Source: Vibrio sinaloensis DSM 21326 (lineage in GTDB: Bacteria; Pseudomonadota; Gammaproteobacteria; Enterobacterales; Vibrionaceae). From it: a DNA stretch of 64,000 nt. A program made the position numbers and the translations under genes. A model generated the notes under the pieces. It searched no databases. It was not told the DNA's origin and worked only from the letters and a program-made list of their open reading frames with translations. The stretch covers positions 1 through 64,000 of the forward strand of contig NZ_AEVT01000074.1 of NCBI RefSeq assembly GCF_000189275.1. Direction: 5' to 3'. Positions within the stretch are counted from its first letter, which is position 1. Every line of letters begins with the position of its first letter. Shown here piece by piece: positions 8,954-18,526 of the stretch.

Positions 8954-9036
8954 TCAAACTAGCCCTTACAGTTTTACACTTATAACTATAGTTTAGACAG
9001 TGATTGATAACCTGTTACTCAACTAAGGTACTAATT

Positions 9037-9246
9037 ATGAGAAAGCGCACAGTAAAAAGAGCCTTCGTGATCGCCCTGATAGTGGGAACCATTTTGAATC
9101 TAATTAATCAGTGGGACGTTTTGCTCTCGAGCTCCGAGTTTAACTGGCTTAAAGGCCTGCTGACTTACTGTGTGCCCTTTATTGTATCAATAGTGAGCAG
9201 TTGGTTGGCAGAGCGTGAACTAAAGCAGCAGAAGCCTAATTGTTAA
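9037..9246 (+). CDS. NrtS-like small nitrate/nitrite membrane protein
   Basis: This is a 69-residue protein with two predicted transmembrane helices (AFVIALIVGTILNLINQWDVL and the region LLTYCVPFIVSIVSSWL) and a short charged C-terminus. The pattern R-x-A-x3-ALIVGTILNLINQ resembles the NrtS family, described as a small nitrate/nitrite permease component in cyanobacteria and marine bacteria. The ATG at 9037 follows AAGGTACTAATT and precedes a basic N-terminus (MRKRTVKRA); an upstream in-frame start lacks a good ribosome-binding site. The family assignment is from memory of the motif and is moderately certain; substrate transport here is not shown. Confidence 0.55.
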   Translation: MRKRTVKRAFVIALIVGTILNLINQWDVLLSSSEFNWLKGLLTYCVPFIVSIVSSWLAERELKQQKPNC

Positions 9247-9357
9247 GTTGATAGGTTAGAACAATTGTAAAAATTGGTGATTTCCATTTAGTAAAATCAA
9301 GAAATTAGACAACAATTACAGTAACAGCAGCGTTGCTTGCACGTTAAGGAGACAATA

Positions 9358-9774
9358 ATGGAATCACTAAAAGTAAAAGACTACATGACACTGCAAGCGG
9401 TAACCTTTACCCCTGATATGTCATTGAGTGCTGCCTTAGACAAAGTTCTAGACTCTCGCTATTTGGGCGGTCCTGTTATCAACGAGCAGAAAGAAGTGAT
9501 CGGCTTTCTTTCCGGTCAAGATTTACTCGATAAACTGATAAAAGTGTCTTACTACTGCCAAGATACCCACATCGTTTCAGATTGTATGCACTCAGAAGTT
9601 CTGTCTGTCACATCCGAAACTTCGATTATCGAACTGGCGGATATGATGAAAGTCGGTAAACCCAAGGTTTATCCTGTAATTGATGCTGGGAAGCTGGTTG
9701 GTATCATTACCCGCCGAGATGTACTCAGAGCGATTGGCAAAAATATTGATGAATGTTTCAAACATCCAGTTTAG
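9358..9774 (+). CDS. CBS-pair domain protein
   Basis: This 138-residue protein consists of two CBS motifs, a Bateman module that generally binds adenosine nucleotides. The first spans VKDYMTLQAVTFTPDMSL...YLGGPVINEQKEVIGFLSGQDLL and the second VSDCMHSEVLSVTSETSI...YPVIDAGKLVGIITRRDVL. No catalytic or membrane domain is attached, so it is probably a regulatory partner of an unknown protein. The ATG at 9358 is preceded by AAGGAGACAATA, a strong ribosome-binding site. A hairpin terminator follows the stop. Confidence 0.85.
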   Translation: MESLKVKDYMTLQAVTFTPDMSLSAALDKVLDSRYLGGPVINEQKEVIGFLSGQDLLDKLIKVSYYCQDTHIVSDCMHSEVLSVTSETSIIELADMMKVGKPKVYPVIDAGKLVGIITRRDVLRAIGKNIDECFKHPV

Positions 9775-9797
9775 TATCTGTTACAGAATGTTAACTA

Positions 9798-9820
9798 AAG
9801 AGGCGCAACTAGCGCCTCTT
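9798..9820 (+). terminator. Probable terminator after the CBS gene
   Basis: A 9-bp stem (aagaggcgc / gcgcctctt) with a 5-nt loop sits 24 nt after the stop. The following T tract is weak (attgtatg). Confidence 0.55.
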
Positions 9821-9844
9821 ATTGTATGAGTTAGATAAATACAG

Positions 9845-11296
9845 ATGACAGACCAAAGTGCAAAATTCGTAGAAGGTTCGACCATGCGCCACATCTTAGT
9901 GATGTCAGGTGCAGGCTCGGTAGGATTAATGGCTCTGTTTGTCGTCGACCTGCTTGATATGCTGTTCATCAGTATGCTGGGGCAGGTCGAATTAGCGGCA
10001 GCAGTCGGTTTTGCTGGAACATTGGTATTCTTTTCCACCTCGATATCGATAGGTACCTCGATAGCGATGGGCGCTTTGGTGTCTAAGGCGATTGGTGCGA
10101 AACAACGCGACCACGCACGAATGCTCGCCACCAGCGTGATGGCGACGGCGTTTGTGATTAGTAGTGTTGTCAGTACCTTGATGTATGTTTTCATTCCTGA
10201 GTTGGTCGCGGCTATCGGTGCGAAAGGCTTTGTCGCGGAGCGTGCAGAGGCGTACTTGAGCATTATTATTCCAAGTGGTCCGTTTTTGGCTGTCGCAATG
10301 TCAGCAGGGGCTGGACTTCGAGCTGCTGGGGATGCTAAACGTTCGATGTGGGCAACCCTATCTGGCGGTATCGTCAACGCTATTCTTGACCCTTTGTTTA
10401 TCTTCGGTTTTGGTTGGAATGTAGAAGGGGCTGCCTTGGCGTCGGTGTTCGCCCGTTTTACCGTGTTATTTGTGTCAATTTACCCTTTGATTCGTATACA
10501 TCAACTGGTTGCACCTTTGGTGTTTAGTGGTTGGCGTATGAACCTTAAAGCGATCCTTATGATTGCCGTCCCTGCGATCATCACCAACATAGCGACACCA
10601 ATTGGGAACGCGATAGTTACCACATCGATTGCGCAGTATGGCGAAGACTTTGTAGCCGGTTTTGCCGTTATCGGTCGATTAACTCCGGTATGTTTTGCGG
10701 TTATCTTTGCCTTGTCTGGTGCGGTAGGCCCTATCATCGGCCAGAATTTTGGGGCTGAACGATTTGATCGCGTAAAAGAAACTTTAAACAACTCCTTGTT
10801 GGTCACGACGATATACACGGTATGCGTTTGTTTGATCCTCTACTTGGTTCAAGACTTAGTGATTCAAAGTTTCAGTCTGAAAGGGGATGCGGCGATCATT
10901 GTGGCTGCGTTTTGTACCTATGTTGCCTTGAGCTTTATCTTTAATGGTGCGCAGTTCGTTGCCAATACCTCGTTCAATAATTTAGGTAAGCCACTCTATT
11001 CTACCGCGTTAAACTTAGGTAAAGCGACGTTAGGCACCTTACCGTTTGTCTATTTGGGGTCACAGTGGTTTGGTGCGCTTGGTGTCCTGTACGGTCAAGC
11101 GCTAGGTTCGGTTGTATTTGGCATTCTTGCCGTCATCGTGCTTAGAAAGCACATTGCCGATCTCACTCAAGGGATGGCGCCAGAGGAGTTGGCAGAAGAC
11201 CCGTCAATCACCAGTGTGAACAGTCAACCTTTCTGCAGCCATGATGCAGTGTTAATAGAGGATGTCGCAGCTGGTGGTGAAAAATCAGTTAAGTAA
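9845..11296 (+). CDS. MATE-family multidrug efflux transporter
   Basis: This is a 483-residue integral membrane protein with about 12 hydrophobic helices arranged as two related halves, as in MATE (multi-antimicrobial extrusion) exporters of the NorM/DinF superfamily, which use Na+ or H+ gradients. Supporting segments are MLFISMLGQVELAAAVGFAG in the first helix pair and the halves boundary near VFSGWRMNLKAILMIAVPAI. The C-terminus has a hydrophilic tail. The substrate is unknown. The ribosome-binding site before 9845 is poor; ATG at 9884 is an alternative start. Confidence 0.9.
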   Translation: MTDQSAKFVEGSTMRHILVMSGAGSVGLMALFVVDLLDMLFISMLGQVELAAAVGFAGTLVFFSTSISIGTSIAMGALVSKAIGAKQRDHARMLATSVMATAFVISSVVSTLMYVFIPELVAAIGAKGFVAERAEAYLSIIIPSGPFLAVAMSAGAGLRAAGDAKRSMWATLSGGIVNAILDPLFIFGFGWNVEGAALASVFARFTVLFVSIYPLIRIHQLVAPLVFSGWRMNLKAILMIAVPAIITNIATPIGNAIVTTSIAQYGEDFVAGFAVIGRLTPVCFAVIFALSGAVGPIIGQNFGAERFDRVKETLNNSLLVTTIYTVCVCLILYLVQDLVIQSFSLKGDAAIIVAAFCTYVALSFIFNGAQFVANTSFNNLGKPLYSTALNLGKATLGTLPFVYLGSQWFGALGVLYGQALGSVVFGILAVIVLRKHIADLTQGMAPEELAEDPSITSVNSQPFCSHDAVLIEDVAAGGEKSVK

Positions 11297-11304
11297 AAAA
11301 GTGT

Positions 11305-11336
11305 TTGACCTTGGAGTAGACTCCAAGGTTTAAGCT
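11305..11336 (+). promoter_or_regulatory. MerR/ZntR-type promoter-operator of zntA
   Basis: TTGACC and TAAGCT are separated by 20 bp, the over-long spacer of MerR-family promoters. The spacer contains a perfect dyad with arms ACCTTGGAGT / ACTCCAAGGT around 2 bases. Layout and sequence parallel the E. coli zntA promoter (CTGGAGTCGACTCCAG) and the CueR-type ACCTT...AAGGT arms. A ZntR/CadR-like activator should bind here; it is not encoded nearby. Confidence 0.8.
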
Positions 11337-11365
11337 TAAGGTGTACATTAAATGGAGAGACGACT

Positions 11366-13675
11366 ATGTGCACCAAACATAAAGCTTGCCGCTCAGAGAA
11401 AGTGGCGCTAAACCCTTCTCAAGTTGGCTCATGTTCCAGTCCGAAGATCAGCAATATTCAAATGGCTGACGTGTCGAGTAAAGACGCAGGCTGCTGCAGT
11501 TCAAGTACGTGCAGCAGTGGGAGTGACCCGAGTGATGAGGAAAGTGACGCCAGTCCCTCATCGGACGCACGATTTACTCACAGTTGGAAAGTTCTGGGCA
11601 TGGACTGTCCAGCTTGCGCTAAAAAAATAGAAACCGCGGTATCTAAAGTATCGGGCGTGATTGATGCCAAAGTCCTGTTCGCGACCGAAAAGCTGGTGGT
11701 TAACACCAATCATGCGGATGTTGCAATCAGCATAGAACAAGCCATTATCGAGACAGGCTTCCGCTTTACCAGTCCAAATGATAGAACGCCCCCTTCACCG
11801 CAAGAAAGTGGGTGGCTCGCGATTATTCGTCAAAACAGCCAAATCATCGCGATTGCCAGCGCCATGCTACTCGCGATGATGATCAAACCAAGTTTTCCTC
11901 AAGTCAGTGAGTGGCTGTTTGTCCTTACCTGTTTAGCGGGCTTGTATCCGATTGGCCGCAAAGCTATATCGTTAGCCAAATCGGGTACCCCGTTTGCCAT
12001 AGAAACCTTAATGAGCGTCGCAGCGCTAGGGGCACTTTACTTAGGTGAGACAGTCGAAGCCGCCATGGTTCTGCTGCTGTTTTTAATTGGTGAACGTTTA
12101 GAAGCTTTTGCCGCCTCAAGAGCGCGAAGCGGCGTACAGTCTTTGATGGAACTGGTCCCGGAAAATGCGGTTCAAATTATCGATGGTCAGCGTGTTGAAG
12201 TGTCGGTTAGTGAACTGACACCCGGTGACGTCATTGAAGTCTCCCCAGGCTCTCGATTGCCAGCAGATGGTCGTTTGTTAGATGGATTAGCGAGTTTCGA
12301 TGAGAGTGCACTCACGGGAGAGTCGATCCCAGTAGAGCGTTTTGAAGGTGAATCTGTCATGGCTGGAGCTGTGGTAGTGGATCGCGTAGTACGCTTTACC
12401 ATCACCTCTAAGCAGGGTGAAAACGCAATCGATAGAATTCTGCACCTTATTGAAGAAGCTGAATCTCGCAAAGCACCATTGGAGCGCTTCCTCGATAAGT
12501 TTAGCCGCTGGTACACACCGTTAATGATGGTGGTTGCATTGCTGGTGATCGTCACACCACCTCTGCTTTTTGCGCAGCCGTGGGAAACTTGGGTTTATCG
12601 AGGTCTTGCTCTGTTGCTTATTGCGTGCCCATGCGCCCTAGTGATTTCGACTCCTGCAGCGATTACCTCTGGCCTTGCTGCGGCAGCTCGTCGTGGCGCA
12701 TTGATTAAAGGTGGTGCGGCACTGGAGCAGCTTGGTCGAGTCGAGACCATCGCGTTTGATAAAACTGGGACTCTGACCAAAGGCAAACCTGAAGTGACGG
12801 ATATCGTCGCATTCGACAACATTAGCCAGGAGCAGCTATTAGCCAAAGTTGCAGCGATTGAAGTTGGCTCAAGTCATCCTCTTGCGGTTTCGGTGGTGAA
12901 AAAAGCGCAGTCTCTAAATCTGGAAATTGCGGAAGCAACGGATAAACAAGCTTTGGTTGGTAGTGGGGTACAAGGCATAGTAGGTGGCACCTTATACCAA
13001 GTGATGTCGCCAAGTAAATTGACGATTGAGCTCGCTTCACCGCTTGTTGAGCAGATTGAGGGATTAGAGCAACAAGGCAAAACGGTAGTTGTTGCGGTTG
13101 CCGATGGCTCAAAAGTGATTGGCTTGATCGCTTGGCAAGACACTTTAAGAGCTGATGCAGCTGACGCGGTTCAAGCGTTAAAAGACCTTGGTATTAATGC
13201 GCTTATGTTGACAGGGGACAACCCTCGCAGTGCACAAGCGATAAGCAATAAAATTGGCATCGATTTCAAAGCCAGCTTGTTACCAAAGGACAAAGTGACC
13301 TATGTTGAACAGCTGTCAGCGAATGGGCATGTAGCCATGGTTGGGGATGGCATTAATGATGCGCCAGCGATGAAGGCTTCCAGCATAGGTATTGCTATGG
13401 GGGGAGGTACGGACGTTGCACTTGAAACCGCAGATGCTGCCATCACGCACAACCGACTGATTGAGCTAGCTGGTATGATTGAGCTTTCACGTGCCACTTT
13501 AAACAATATTCGCCAGAACGTAGCGTTAGCCTTAGGCTTGAAGGCGGTTTTCCTTGTCACCAGTTTGTTGGGTATAACTGGGTTATGGGTAGCGGTATTA
13601 GCGGACAGCGGTGCCACTGCGATCGTCACGCTCAATGCGTTGCGTTTGCTTAAGTTCAAATCAAACCATGATTAA
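11366..13675 (+). CDS. zntA: Zn2+/Cd2+/Pb2+-exporting P1B-type ATPase
   Basis: This is an inner-membrane heavy-metal efflux pump of 769 residues. One N-terminal heavy-metal-associated domain carries GMDCPAC (Cys81, Cys84). About 70 residues before it are Cys/Ser-rich (MCTKHKAC, GCCSSSTCSSG) and probably add metal ligands. The membrane CPC motif (IACPCALV), phosphorylation site DKTGTLTKG, TGES loop (LTGESIP) and MVGDGINDAP hinge are intact. The CPC motif and the MerR-type promoter support a ZntA-like P1B-2 role rather than copper export. The ribosome-binding site GGAGAG precedes the ATG. A terminator follows. Confidence 0.92.
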   Translation: MCTKHKACRSEKVALNPSQVGSCSSPKISNIQMADVSSKDAGCCSSSTCSSGSDPSDEESDASPSSDARFTHSWKVLGMDCPACAKKIETAVSKVSGVIDAKVLFATEKLVVNTNHADVAISIEQAIIETGFRFTSPNDRTPPSPQESGWLAIIRQNSQIIAIASAMLLAMMIKPSFPQVSEWLFVLTCLAGLYPIGRKAISLAKSGTPFAIETLMSVAALGALYLGETVEAAMVLLLFLIGERLEAFAASRARSGVQSLMELVPENAVQIIDGQRVEVSVSELTPGDVIEVSPGSRLPADGRLLDGLASFDESALTGESIPVERFEGESVMAGAVVVDRVVRFTITSKQGENAIDRILHLIEEAESRKAPLERFLDKFSRWYTPLMMVVALLVIVTPPLLFAQPWETWVYRGLALLLIACPCALVISTPAAITSGLAAAARRGALIKGGAALEQLGRVETIAFDKTGTLTKGKPEVTDIVAFDNISQEQLLAKVAAIEVGSSHPLAVSVVKKAQSLNLEIAEATDKQALVGSGVQGIVGGTLYQVMSPSKLTIELASPLVEQIEGLEQQGKTVVVAVADGSKVIGLIAWQDTLRADAADAVQALKDLGINALMLTGDNPRSAQAISNKIGIDFKASLLPKDKVTYVEQLSANGHVAMVGDGINDAPAMKASSIGIAMGGGTDVALETADAAITHNRLIELAGMIELSRATLNNIRQNVALALGLKAVFLVTSLLGITGLWVAVLADSGATAIVTLNALRLLKFKSNHD

Positions 13676-13699
13676 TGAGTAACTAAAAACGCCTTGTTT

Positions 13700-13731
13700 A
13701 ATAACCCTCGTAGTTTGATGCGAGGGTTATT
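13700..13731 (+). terminator. Terminator of zntA
   Basis: An 11-bp stem (aataaccctcg / cgagggttatt) with a 10-nt loop is followed by a T tract, 24 nt after the zntA stop. Confidence 0.85.
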
Positions 13732-13818
13732 TTTTATGCAACTCGAGCAGCCTATTTGCTAAAAAATGTGACGCAAACCGATTTTATGTGCAATGGTGAA
13801 ATGCATTACCTACATTGT

Positions 13819-13834
13819 TGTGAAGTTTGTCACT
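13819..13834 (+). promoter_or_regulatory. CRP-binding site upstream of udp
   Basis: TGTGA-AGTTTG-TCACT matches the CRP consensus TGTGA-N6-TCACA at 9 of 10 positions. It is 108 bp before the udp start, consistent with the cAMP-CRP control of nucleoside catabolic genes known in enterics. Confidence 0.7.
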
Positions 13835-13941
13835 CTTTAGTGCGCAAGAGTTCGTTAGAGTAGTTCCTGTACCCGATGAATTTATAGAGTGAAACGAGCT
13901 GTCAAAATCTAAATCGATTTCACCCAATTAAGGAGCCCCCT

Positions 13942-14700
13942 ATGTCTCAAGCCGTATTCCACCTTGGTGTTACTGAAGCCGATCTTGCTGGTGCAACATT
14001 AGCGATTATTCCAGGTGATCCAGCGCGTGTACAAAAAATTGCTGAAGAAATGGAAAACCCTGTTTTTCTAGCGAGCCACCGCGAGTACACACTTTACCGC
14101 GCTGAGCTTGATGGTAAGCCTGTTGTTGTATGTTCGACAGGTATTGGTGGTCCTTCTACCTCTATCGCGGTTGAAGAACTTGCTCAGTTGGGTGTACGTA
14201 CTTTCCTTCGTGTTGGTACGACTGGCGCTATTCAGCCTCATGTTAATGTCGGTGATATGATCGTATCCACGGGTTCTGTTCGTCTTGACGGTGCAAGTTT
14301 ACACTTCGCTCCAATGGAATTCCCTGCAGTTGCTGATTTTGAAGTTGCTACAGCAATGAAAGCGGCGGTTGAAGAGTCTGGTGCGACGGTTCACATGGGC
14401 GTAACGGCATCAAGCGATACTTTCTACCCAGGTCAAGAGCGCTACGATACGTTCTCTGGTCGCGTAGTGAAACGTTTCCAAGGTTCAATGCAAGAGTGGC
14501 AGGACATGGGCGTACTTAACTTTGAGATGGAATCTGCAACACTACTGACTATGTGTGCAAGTTCTGGTCTTAAAGCGGGTTGTGTAGCGGGTGTTATCAT
14601 CAACCGCACACAGAAAGAGATCCCAGATCACTCAACGCTTAAAGAGACAGAAGCACGTTCAATCAAAGTGGTTGTAGAAGCGGCTCGCAAAATGCTTTAA
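13942..14700 (+). CDS. udp: Uridine phosphorylase
   Basis: This cytoplasmic enzyme cleaves uridine with phosphate to uracil and ribose-1-phosphate. The 252 residues follow the E. coli Udp pattern: [10 protein letters not shown] at the N-terminus, the phosphate site [37 protein letters not shown], and the ribose/uracil site FEMESATL. Consensus Shine-Dalgarno AAGGAG is present. It has a good CRP site upstream and a strong terminator downstream, so it is a single-gene unit. Confidence 0.96.
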   Translation: MSQAVFHLGVTEADLAGATLAIIPGDPARVQKIAEEMENPVFLASHREYTLYRAELDGKPVVVCSTGIGGPSTSIAVEELAQLGVRTFLRVGTTGAIQPHVNVGDMIVSTGSVRLDGASLHFAPMEFPAVADFEVATAMKAAVEESGATVHMGVTASSDTFYPGQERYDTFSGRVVKRFQGSMQEWQDMGVLNFEMESATLLTMCASSGLKAGCVAGVIINRTQKEIPDHSTLKETEARSIKVVVEAARKML

Positions 14701-14730
14701 GGCTTGCGCTAGTTAGCTCAATCCAATAGA

Positions 14731-14765
14731 AAAACCTCAATCATGGCTAGCCAGATTGAGGTTTT
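14731..14765. terminator. Terminator of udp (probably bidirectional)
   Basis: A 12-bp stem (aaaacctcaatc / gattgaggtttt) with an 11-nt loop and flanking A and T tracts lies between the convergent udp and DUF1456 genes. Confidence 0.85.
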
Positions 14766-14789
14766 TTAGTATTCAAATTCAGTGTTCAG

Positions 14790-15269
14790 TTACGCAACAA
14801 ACTCTTCTGAATCTGGGCGGTTGGTGAACTGAACGCCGTTTAAGAAATCACACAGTAGTTGGTCGTCACACACTTTGTAATTCTTGTTGTTCGGTTTACG
14901 GAAGTAAGCACCAACTTCATACTTGCTTAAGCTCACACCCATTAGCTCGAGGACGTCCAAAACCTCTTCTGCTTTCATATTCAGTGCGATTCGCAACTTC
15001 ATGAAAATCATGTTGTTGGTTAACGTTTGCTCTGGCTTTGGTTGCTCACCTTCTTTCTTCCCACGCTTTAGGTTGATGAAACCGTTTAGAAAAAGCGCAA
15101 GCTCCTTGTCCTTCATTTTCGTCGCCGATTTATCTGAATCCGCTTTTAGCCAGTTATTCACTTGGTTGGGTGCTACCGCACATTCCGCTTGCTCAAACGC
15201 TTTAATAATCTGAGCGTTTTTAAGATTGAGTGAATGCTGAATACGGCGCAAAATTTCATTGTTAGTCAC
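14790..15269 (-). CDS. DUF1456 (YehS-family) protein
   Basis: This 159-residue protein is made of two related halves, each opening with N-[NE]-[IM]-[LF]-x-[RK]-[IL]-[RQ] (NNEILRRIQHSLNLK and NNMIFMKLRIALNMK). Each half also includes V-x-N/G-WL/YFR and a CDDxLxxFLNG type ending (KELALFLNGFINLKRG, DQLLCDFLNGVQF). This internal duplication is the hallmark of the DUF1456/YehS family, whose function is not established. The gene is convergent with udp. Confidence 0.85.
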   Translation of the reverse strand: MTNNEILRRIQHSLNLKNAQIIKAFEQAECAVAPNQVNNWLKADSDKSATKMKDKELALFLNGFINLKRGKKEGEQPKPEQTLTNNMIFMKLRIALNMKAEEVLDVLELMGVSLSKYEVGAYFRKPNNKNYKVCDDQLLCDFLNGVQFTNRPDSEEFVA

Positions 15270-15412
15270 AGGGATTGCTCTTTAGTGGAAGGCCAAGGTC
15301 GACCGGATATTTGTCGCTAGGGACTTTAGCAAAGATGTTACACGGGTGACAGCAATAAAATGAGCGCCAATGAGCGGCTCCTCAGTGAGAAGAGAGTCGC
15401 GGGTACAAAATA

Positions 15413-15430
15413 GGGCACTAAAGCGTGCCC
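15413..15430 (-). terminator. Possible terminator after the 272-residue hypothetical
   Basis: On the minus strand GGGCAC-N6-GTGCCC is followed by TATTTTG, 22 nt downstream of the stop of the gene at 15453. The stem is short and the T tract moderate. Confidence 0.5.
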
Positions 15431-15452
15431 ATGTTTTTTATCACCGCTTCTA

Positions 15453-16271
15453 TCATGCGAGGGCGATTTTTGGCAAAGGTTGGTACAGGCTTTCCGTCAT
15501 GTCGGAAAGCATCTGATCATACACTTGTGAAATCACCAAAGAGATATCGGTTGTCAATTGGTACAGTTCATCGTTGTTGGCATAAATTGCTTCGCCCGCG
15601 CTGATTTCACTAAGCTGATGCATGGCTTTTGAGCTAAGTGGCGACGCAACAGAAAGCGGGCTAACAATGGATAATTGATTGAGTTTTCGTCTGGTTTTGT
15701 CACAGTAGTACTTCACCCGCATTTCACCTTCAGGGTAATGGCGATCTTGAATGGAAATACGCAGTTGCGTCAGTACTTCCATCGCATCCAAAACTTGCTG
15801 CCAATTCATATGGTATTCGTCGCTGATGTCCTCCCTGCCTGATTCAATCAACCAAGCGATAGCGATCTCGTCCATCAAGAACATGCAATGACGTATTGTT
15901 TTTCCATGTATGACCTGATTTCTTGCGATGTTTCGCTCTGTCCATTCCTTATGCAGCGCTTTAAGCTTTAGTTGGAAAATTCGATACATGGGCTTGTTTT
16001 CGAATTGGGCGTTAGCGATGAGTAAGTTTGAATACTCCATCATCGAATCATAAACCTCGGCTAATGTTGATTCTACCGTTTCTGGATTTTGACGTGATAA
16101 TGCTTGGTGGGTCACCGAGCGATGCTGACGGCTCAATAGAAGAAGCTGTCGCAACAGAACTAACGTTTCAAACTTGCGCTCCAAGCCCGTATTACGTTTG
16201 CGAGAGAAATAGAACAGTGCGAGTAGCACTCCGATTGAAATTATCATTGACCATAGCACTAGCATAACCAA
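15453..16271 (-). CDS. Hypothetical membrane-anchored helical protein
   Basis: I do not recognise this family with certainty. The 272-residue protein opens with a single hydrophobic helix (VMLVLWSMIISIGVLLALFYF) followed by basic residues (SRKRN), suggesting an N-in anchor with a cytoplasmic body. The rest is rich in helix-forming residues (ETLVLLRQLLLLSRQHRSV, then NAQFENKPMYRIFQLKLKALHKEW). The arrangement RNQVIHGKTIRHCMFLMDEI faintly resembles the helical NIT sensor domain, but this is a weak impression. It lies next to metG, downstream of it in the same direction, but metG has its own terminator. Confidence 0.6.
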   Translation of the reverse strand: MVMLVLWSMIISIGVLLALFYFSRKRNTGLERKFETLVLLRQLLLLSRQHRSVTHQALSRQNPETVESTLAEVYDSMMEYSNLLIANAQFENKPMYRIFQLKLKALHKEWTERNIARNQVIHGKTIRHCMFLMDEIAIAWLIESGREDISDEYHMNWQQVLDAMEVLTQLRISIQDRHYPEGEMRVKYYCDKTRRKLNQLSIVSPLSVASPLSSKAMHQLSEISAGEAIYANNDELYQLTTDISLVISQVYDQMLSDMTESLYQPLPKIALA

Positions 16272-16421
16272 CTCCTTGTTATGTTTTACCTATAAAGTGG
16301 TAGAGCAGCTTTGGTGCCAAAATTAAAGTGCTTAATTATTAATGGCTTAGTTTTTTGTGAGGTAAGGGGTGAACCGTGTTGGTGCAGGTACAGCACCGAA
16401 AATGTGAGTTCACGCATAAAA

Positions 16422-16448
16422 AAAGCCCTGCTCATTGAGCAGGGCTTT
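16422..16448 (-). terminator. Terminator of metG
   Basis: A 12-bp stem (aaagccctgctc / gagcagggcttt) with a 3-nt loop is followed on the minus strand by a U-rich tail (complement of the A run at 16418-16424), 18 nt after the metG stop. Confidence 0.85.
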
Positions 16449-16465
16449 CGATTGATGGGCTGCGA

Positions 16466-18526
16466 TTACATCACACGCATACCTGGTTGTGCGCCTTCGT
16501 GTGGCTCTAGGATCCAAAGGTCACTGCCGCCCGGGCCCGCAGCTAGGATCATGCCTTCCGACATACCAAACTTCATCTTACGAGGCTTAAGGTTTGCCAC
16601 CATGACGGTTAGCTTGCCTTCCAGCTCTTCAGGTTTGTACGCAGACTTAATGCCAGAGAATACCTGACGAGTTTCACCACCGATGTCCAATTGGAACTTA
16701 AGCAGTTTGTTTGCTTTTGGCACTTCTTCACAAGAGATGATGCGCGCAATACGCATATCAACGGCTGCAAAAGCATCAAACTCAATTTCATCTGCGATTG
16801 GATCTTTATCTAGTTCCGTTTGGTTCGCTTTGTTCTTAGCGGCTTCTGCTGCTTCTTTTGCTGCAACTTCTGCCGCTGCATCTTCTTTAGATGCTTCAAC
16901 CATCGCTTCTACCTTCTTCGGATCGATGCGGTTGAATAGCGCTTTGAACTTAGTGATTTCGTGATCAGTCAGCGGAGCCGCAACACCTTCCCAAGTCAGC
17001 TCTTCGTTTAAGAATGCTTCAGTGCGTGCAGCAAGCTCTGGCATCACTGGTTTTAGGTAAGTCATCAGAACGCGGAATAGGTTAATACCCACAGAACAGA
17101 TATCTTGTAGCTCTTGGTCTTTACCTTCTTCTTTCGCAACAACCCACGGTGCTTTCTCATCAACGTATTGGTTTGCTTTGTCTGCCAGTGCTGTGATTTC
17201 ACGAATGGCACGACCAAATTCACGAGTCTCGTAAAGCTCTGCGATGCGATCCGCCGCCGCTGCGAATTCGTTGTAAAGCTCAGGCTCTGCAAAGTTAGCA
17301 GATAGCTTGCCTTCAAAACGCTTAGTGATGAAGCCAGCATTACGTGATGCTAGGTTAACAATCTTGTTTACCACGTCAGCGTTAACGCGCTGAGTGAAGT
17401 CTTCAAGGTTAAGGTCTAGGTCATCGATACGGCTGTTTAGTTTCGCTGCGTAGTAGTAACGTAGACATTCTGGGTCTAAATGATCTAGGTAAGTCGCTGC
17501 CTTGATGAAGGTGCCTTTTGACTTAGACATCTTGGCACCGTTTACGGTGACGTAGCCGTGGACAAACACGTTGTCTGGTTTACGGAAACCGCTGCCTTCT
17601 AGCATTGCTGGCCAGAATAGAGAGTGGAAGTAAACAATGTCTTTACCGATGAAGTGGTAAAGTTCTGTTGAGCTGTCTTTGTTCCAATACTCATCGAAAT
17701 CTAGGTCATCACGCTTGTCACACAGGTTTTTGAATGAACCCATGTAACCGATAGGAGCGTCTAGCCATACGTAGAAGAACTTGTCTTTCTCACCTGGGAT
17801 CTCGAAACCGAAGTATGGTGCGTCGCGAGAGATGTCCCACTGTTGCAGACCAGACTCAAACCACTCTTGCATCTTGTTCGCCGTTTCAGCTTGTAGTGAG
17901 CCAGAACGTGTCCACTCTTGGAGCATGCTTTCGAACTGAGGTAGATCGAAGAAGAAGTGCTCAGAGTCTTTCATTACTGGGGTTGCACCAGAAACGGCTG
18001 ATTTAGGATCGATCAGCTCAGTTGGGCTGTACGTCTCACCACAGTTGTCACAGTTATCACCGTATTGGTCTTCTGACTTACACTTAGGACAGGTACCTTT
18101 TACGAAACGATCCGGTAGGAACATCTCTTTCTCAGGATCGAAAAGCTGAGAGATAGTGCGGCTAGAGATAAAACCGTTCTTCTTAAGCTCAAGGTAGATG
18201 TGAGAAGCGAGTTCACGGTTCTCTTCTGAGTGTGTGCTGTGGTAGTTATCAAAGCTAATATCGAAGCCAGCGAAGTCTTTTTGGTGCTCTTCACTTACTG
18301 CAGCGATCATCTCTTCTGGCGTAATACCCATCTGTTGTGCTTTTAGCATGATTGGCGTGCCGTGAGCATCGTCAGCACAGATGAAGTTTACAGTGTTGCC
18401 ACGTAGGCGTTGGTATCGAACCCAGATGTCAGCTTGAATGTGTTCAAGCATATGACCTAGGTGAATTGAACCGTTAGCGTACGGAAGGGCACAAGTTACC
18501 AAAAGTTTTCTTGGATCAGTCGCCAT
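16466..18526 (-). CDS. metG: Methionyl-tRNA synthetase
   Basis: This enzyme charges tRNA-Met with methionine. The class I catalytic domain has a HIGH-type motif ([10 protein letters not shown]) and KMSKS ([11 protein letters not shown]). A zinc knuckle of the four-Cys type lies in the connective domain ([17 protein letters not shown]). After an Ala/Lys-rich linker ([19 protein letters not shown]) the C-terminal EMAP/Trbp111-like tRNA-binding domain is present ([17 protein letters not shown]...). The 686-residue length is typical of gammaproteobacteria. It is divergent from mrp, as in E. coli. Confidence 0.98.
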   Translation of the reverse strand: MATDPRKLLVTCALPYANGSIHLGHMLEHIQADIWVRYQRLRGNTVNFICADDAHGTPIMLKAQQMGITPEEMIAAVSEEHQKDFAGFDISFDNYHSTHSEENRELASHIYLELKKNGFISSRTISQLFDPEKEMFLPDRFVKGTCPKCKSEDQYGDNCDNCGETYSPTELIDPKSAVSGATPVMKDSEHFFFDLPQFESMLQEWTRSGSLQAETANKMQEWFESGLQQWDISRDAPYFGFEIPGEKDKFFYVWLDAPIGYMGSFKNLCDKRDDLDFDEYWNKDSSTELYHFIGKDIVYFHSLFWPAMLEGSGFRKPDNVFVHGYVTVNGAKMSKSKGTFIKAATYLDHLDPECLRYYYAAKLNSRIDDLDLNLEDFTQRVNADVVNKIVNLASRNAGFITKRFEGKLSANFAEPELYNEFAAAADRIAELYETREFGRAIREITALADKANQYVDEKAPWVVAKEEGKDQELQDICSVGINLFRVLMTYLKPVMPELAARTEAFLNEELTWEGVAAPLTDHEITKFKALFNRIDPKKVEAMVEASKEDAAAEVAAKEAAEAAKNKANQTELDKDPIADEIEFDAFAAVDMRIARIISCEEVPKANKLLKFQLDIGGETRQVFSGIKSAYKPEELEGKLTVMVANLKPRKMKFGMSEGMILAAGPGGSDLWILEPHEGAQPGMRVM

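Noticed and set aside
11308..11329. Perfect inverted repeat after the MATE gene as a terminator
   Set aside because: There is no T tract and it fits a MerR-family operator between -35 and -10 elements of zntA, so it is listed as a promoter.
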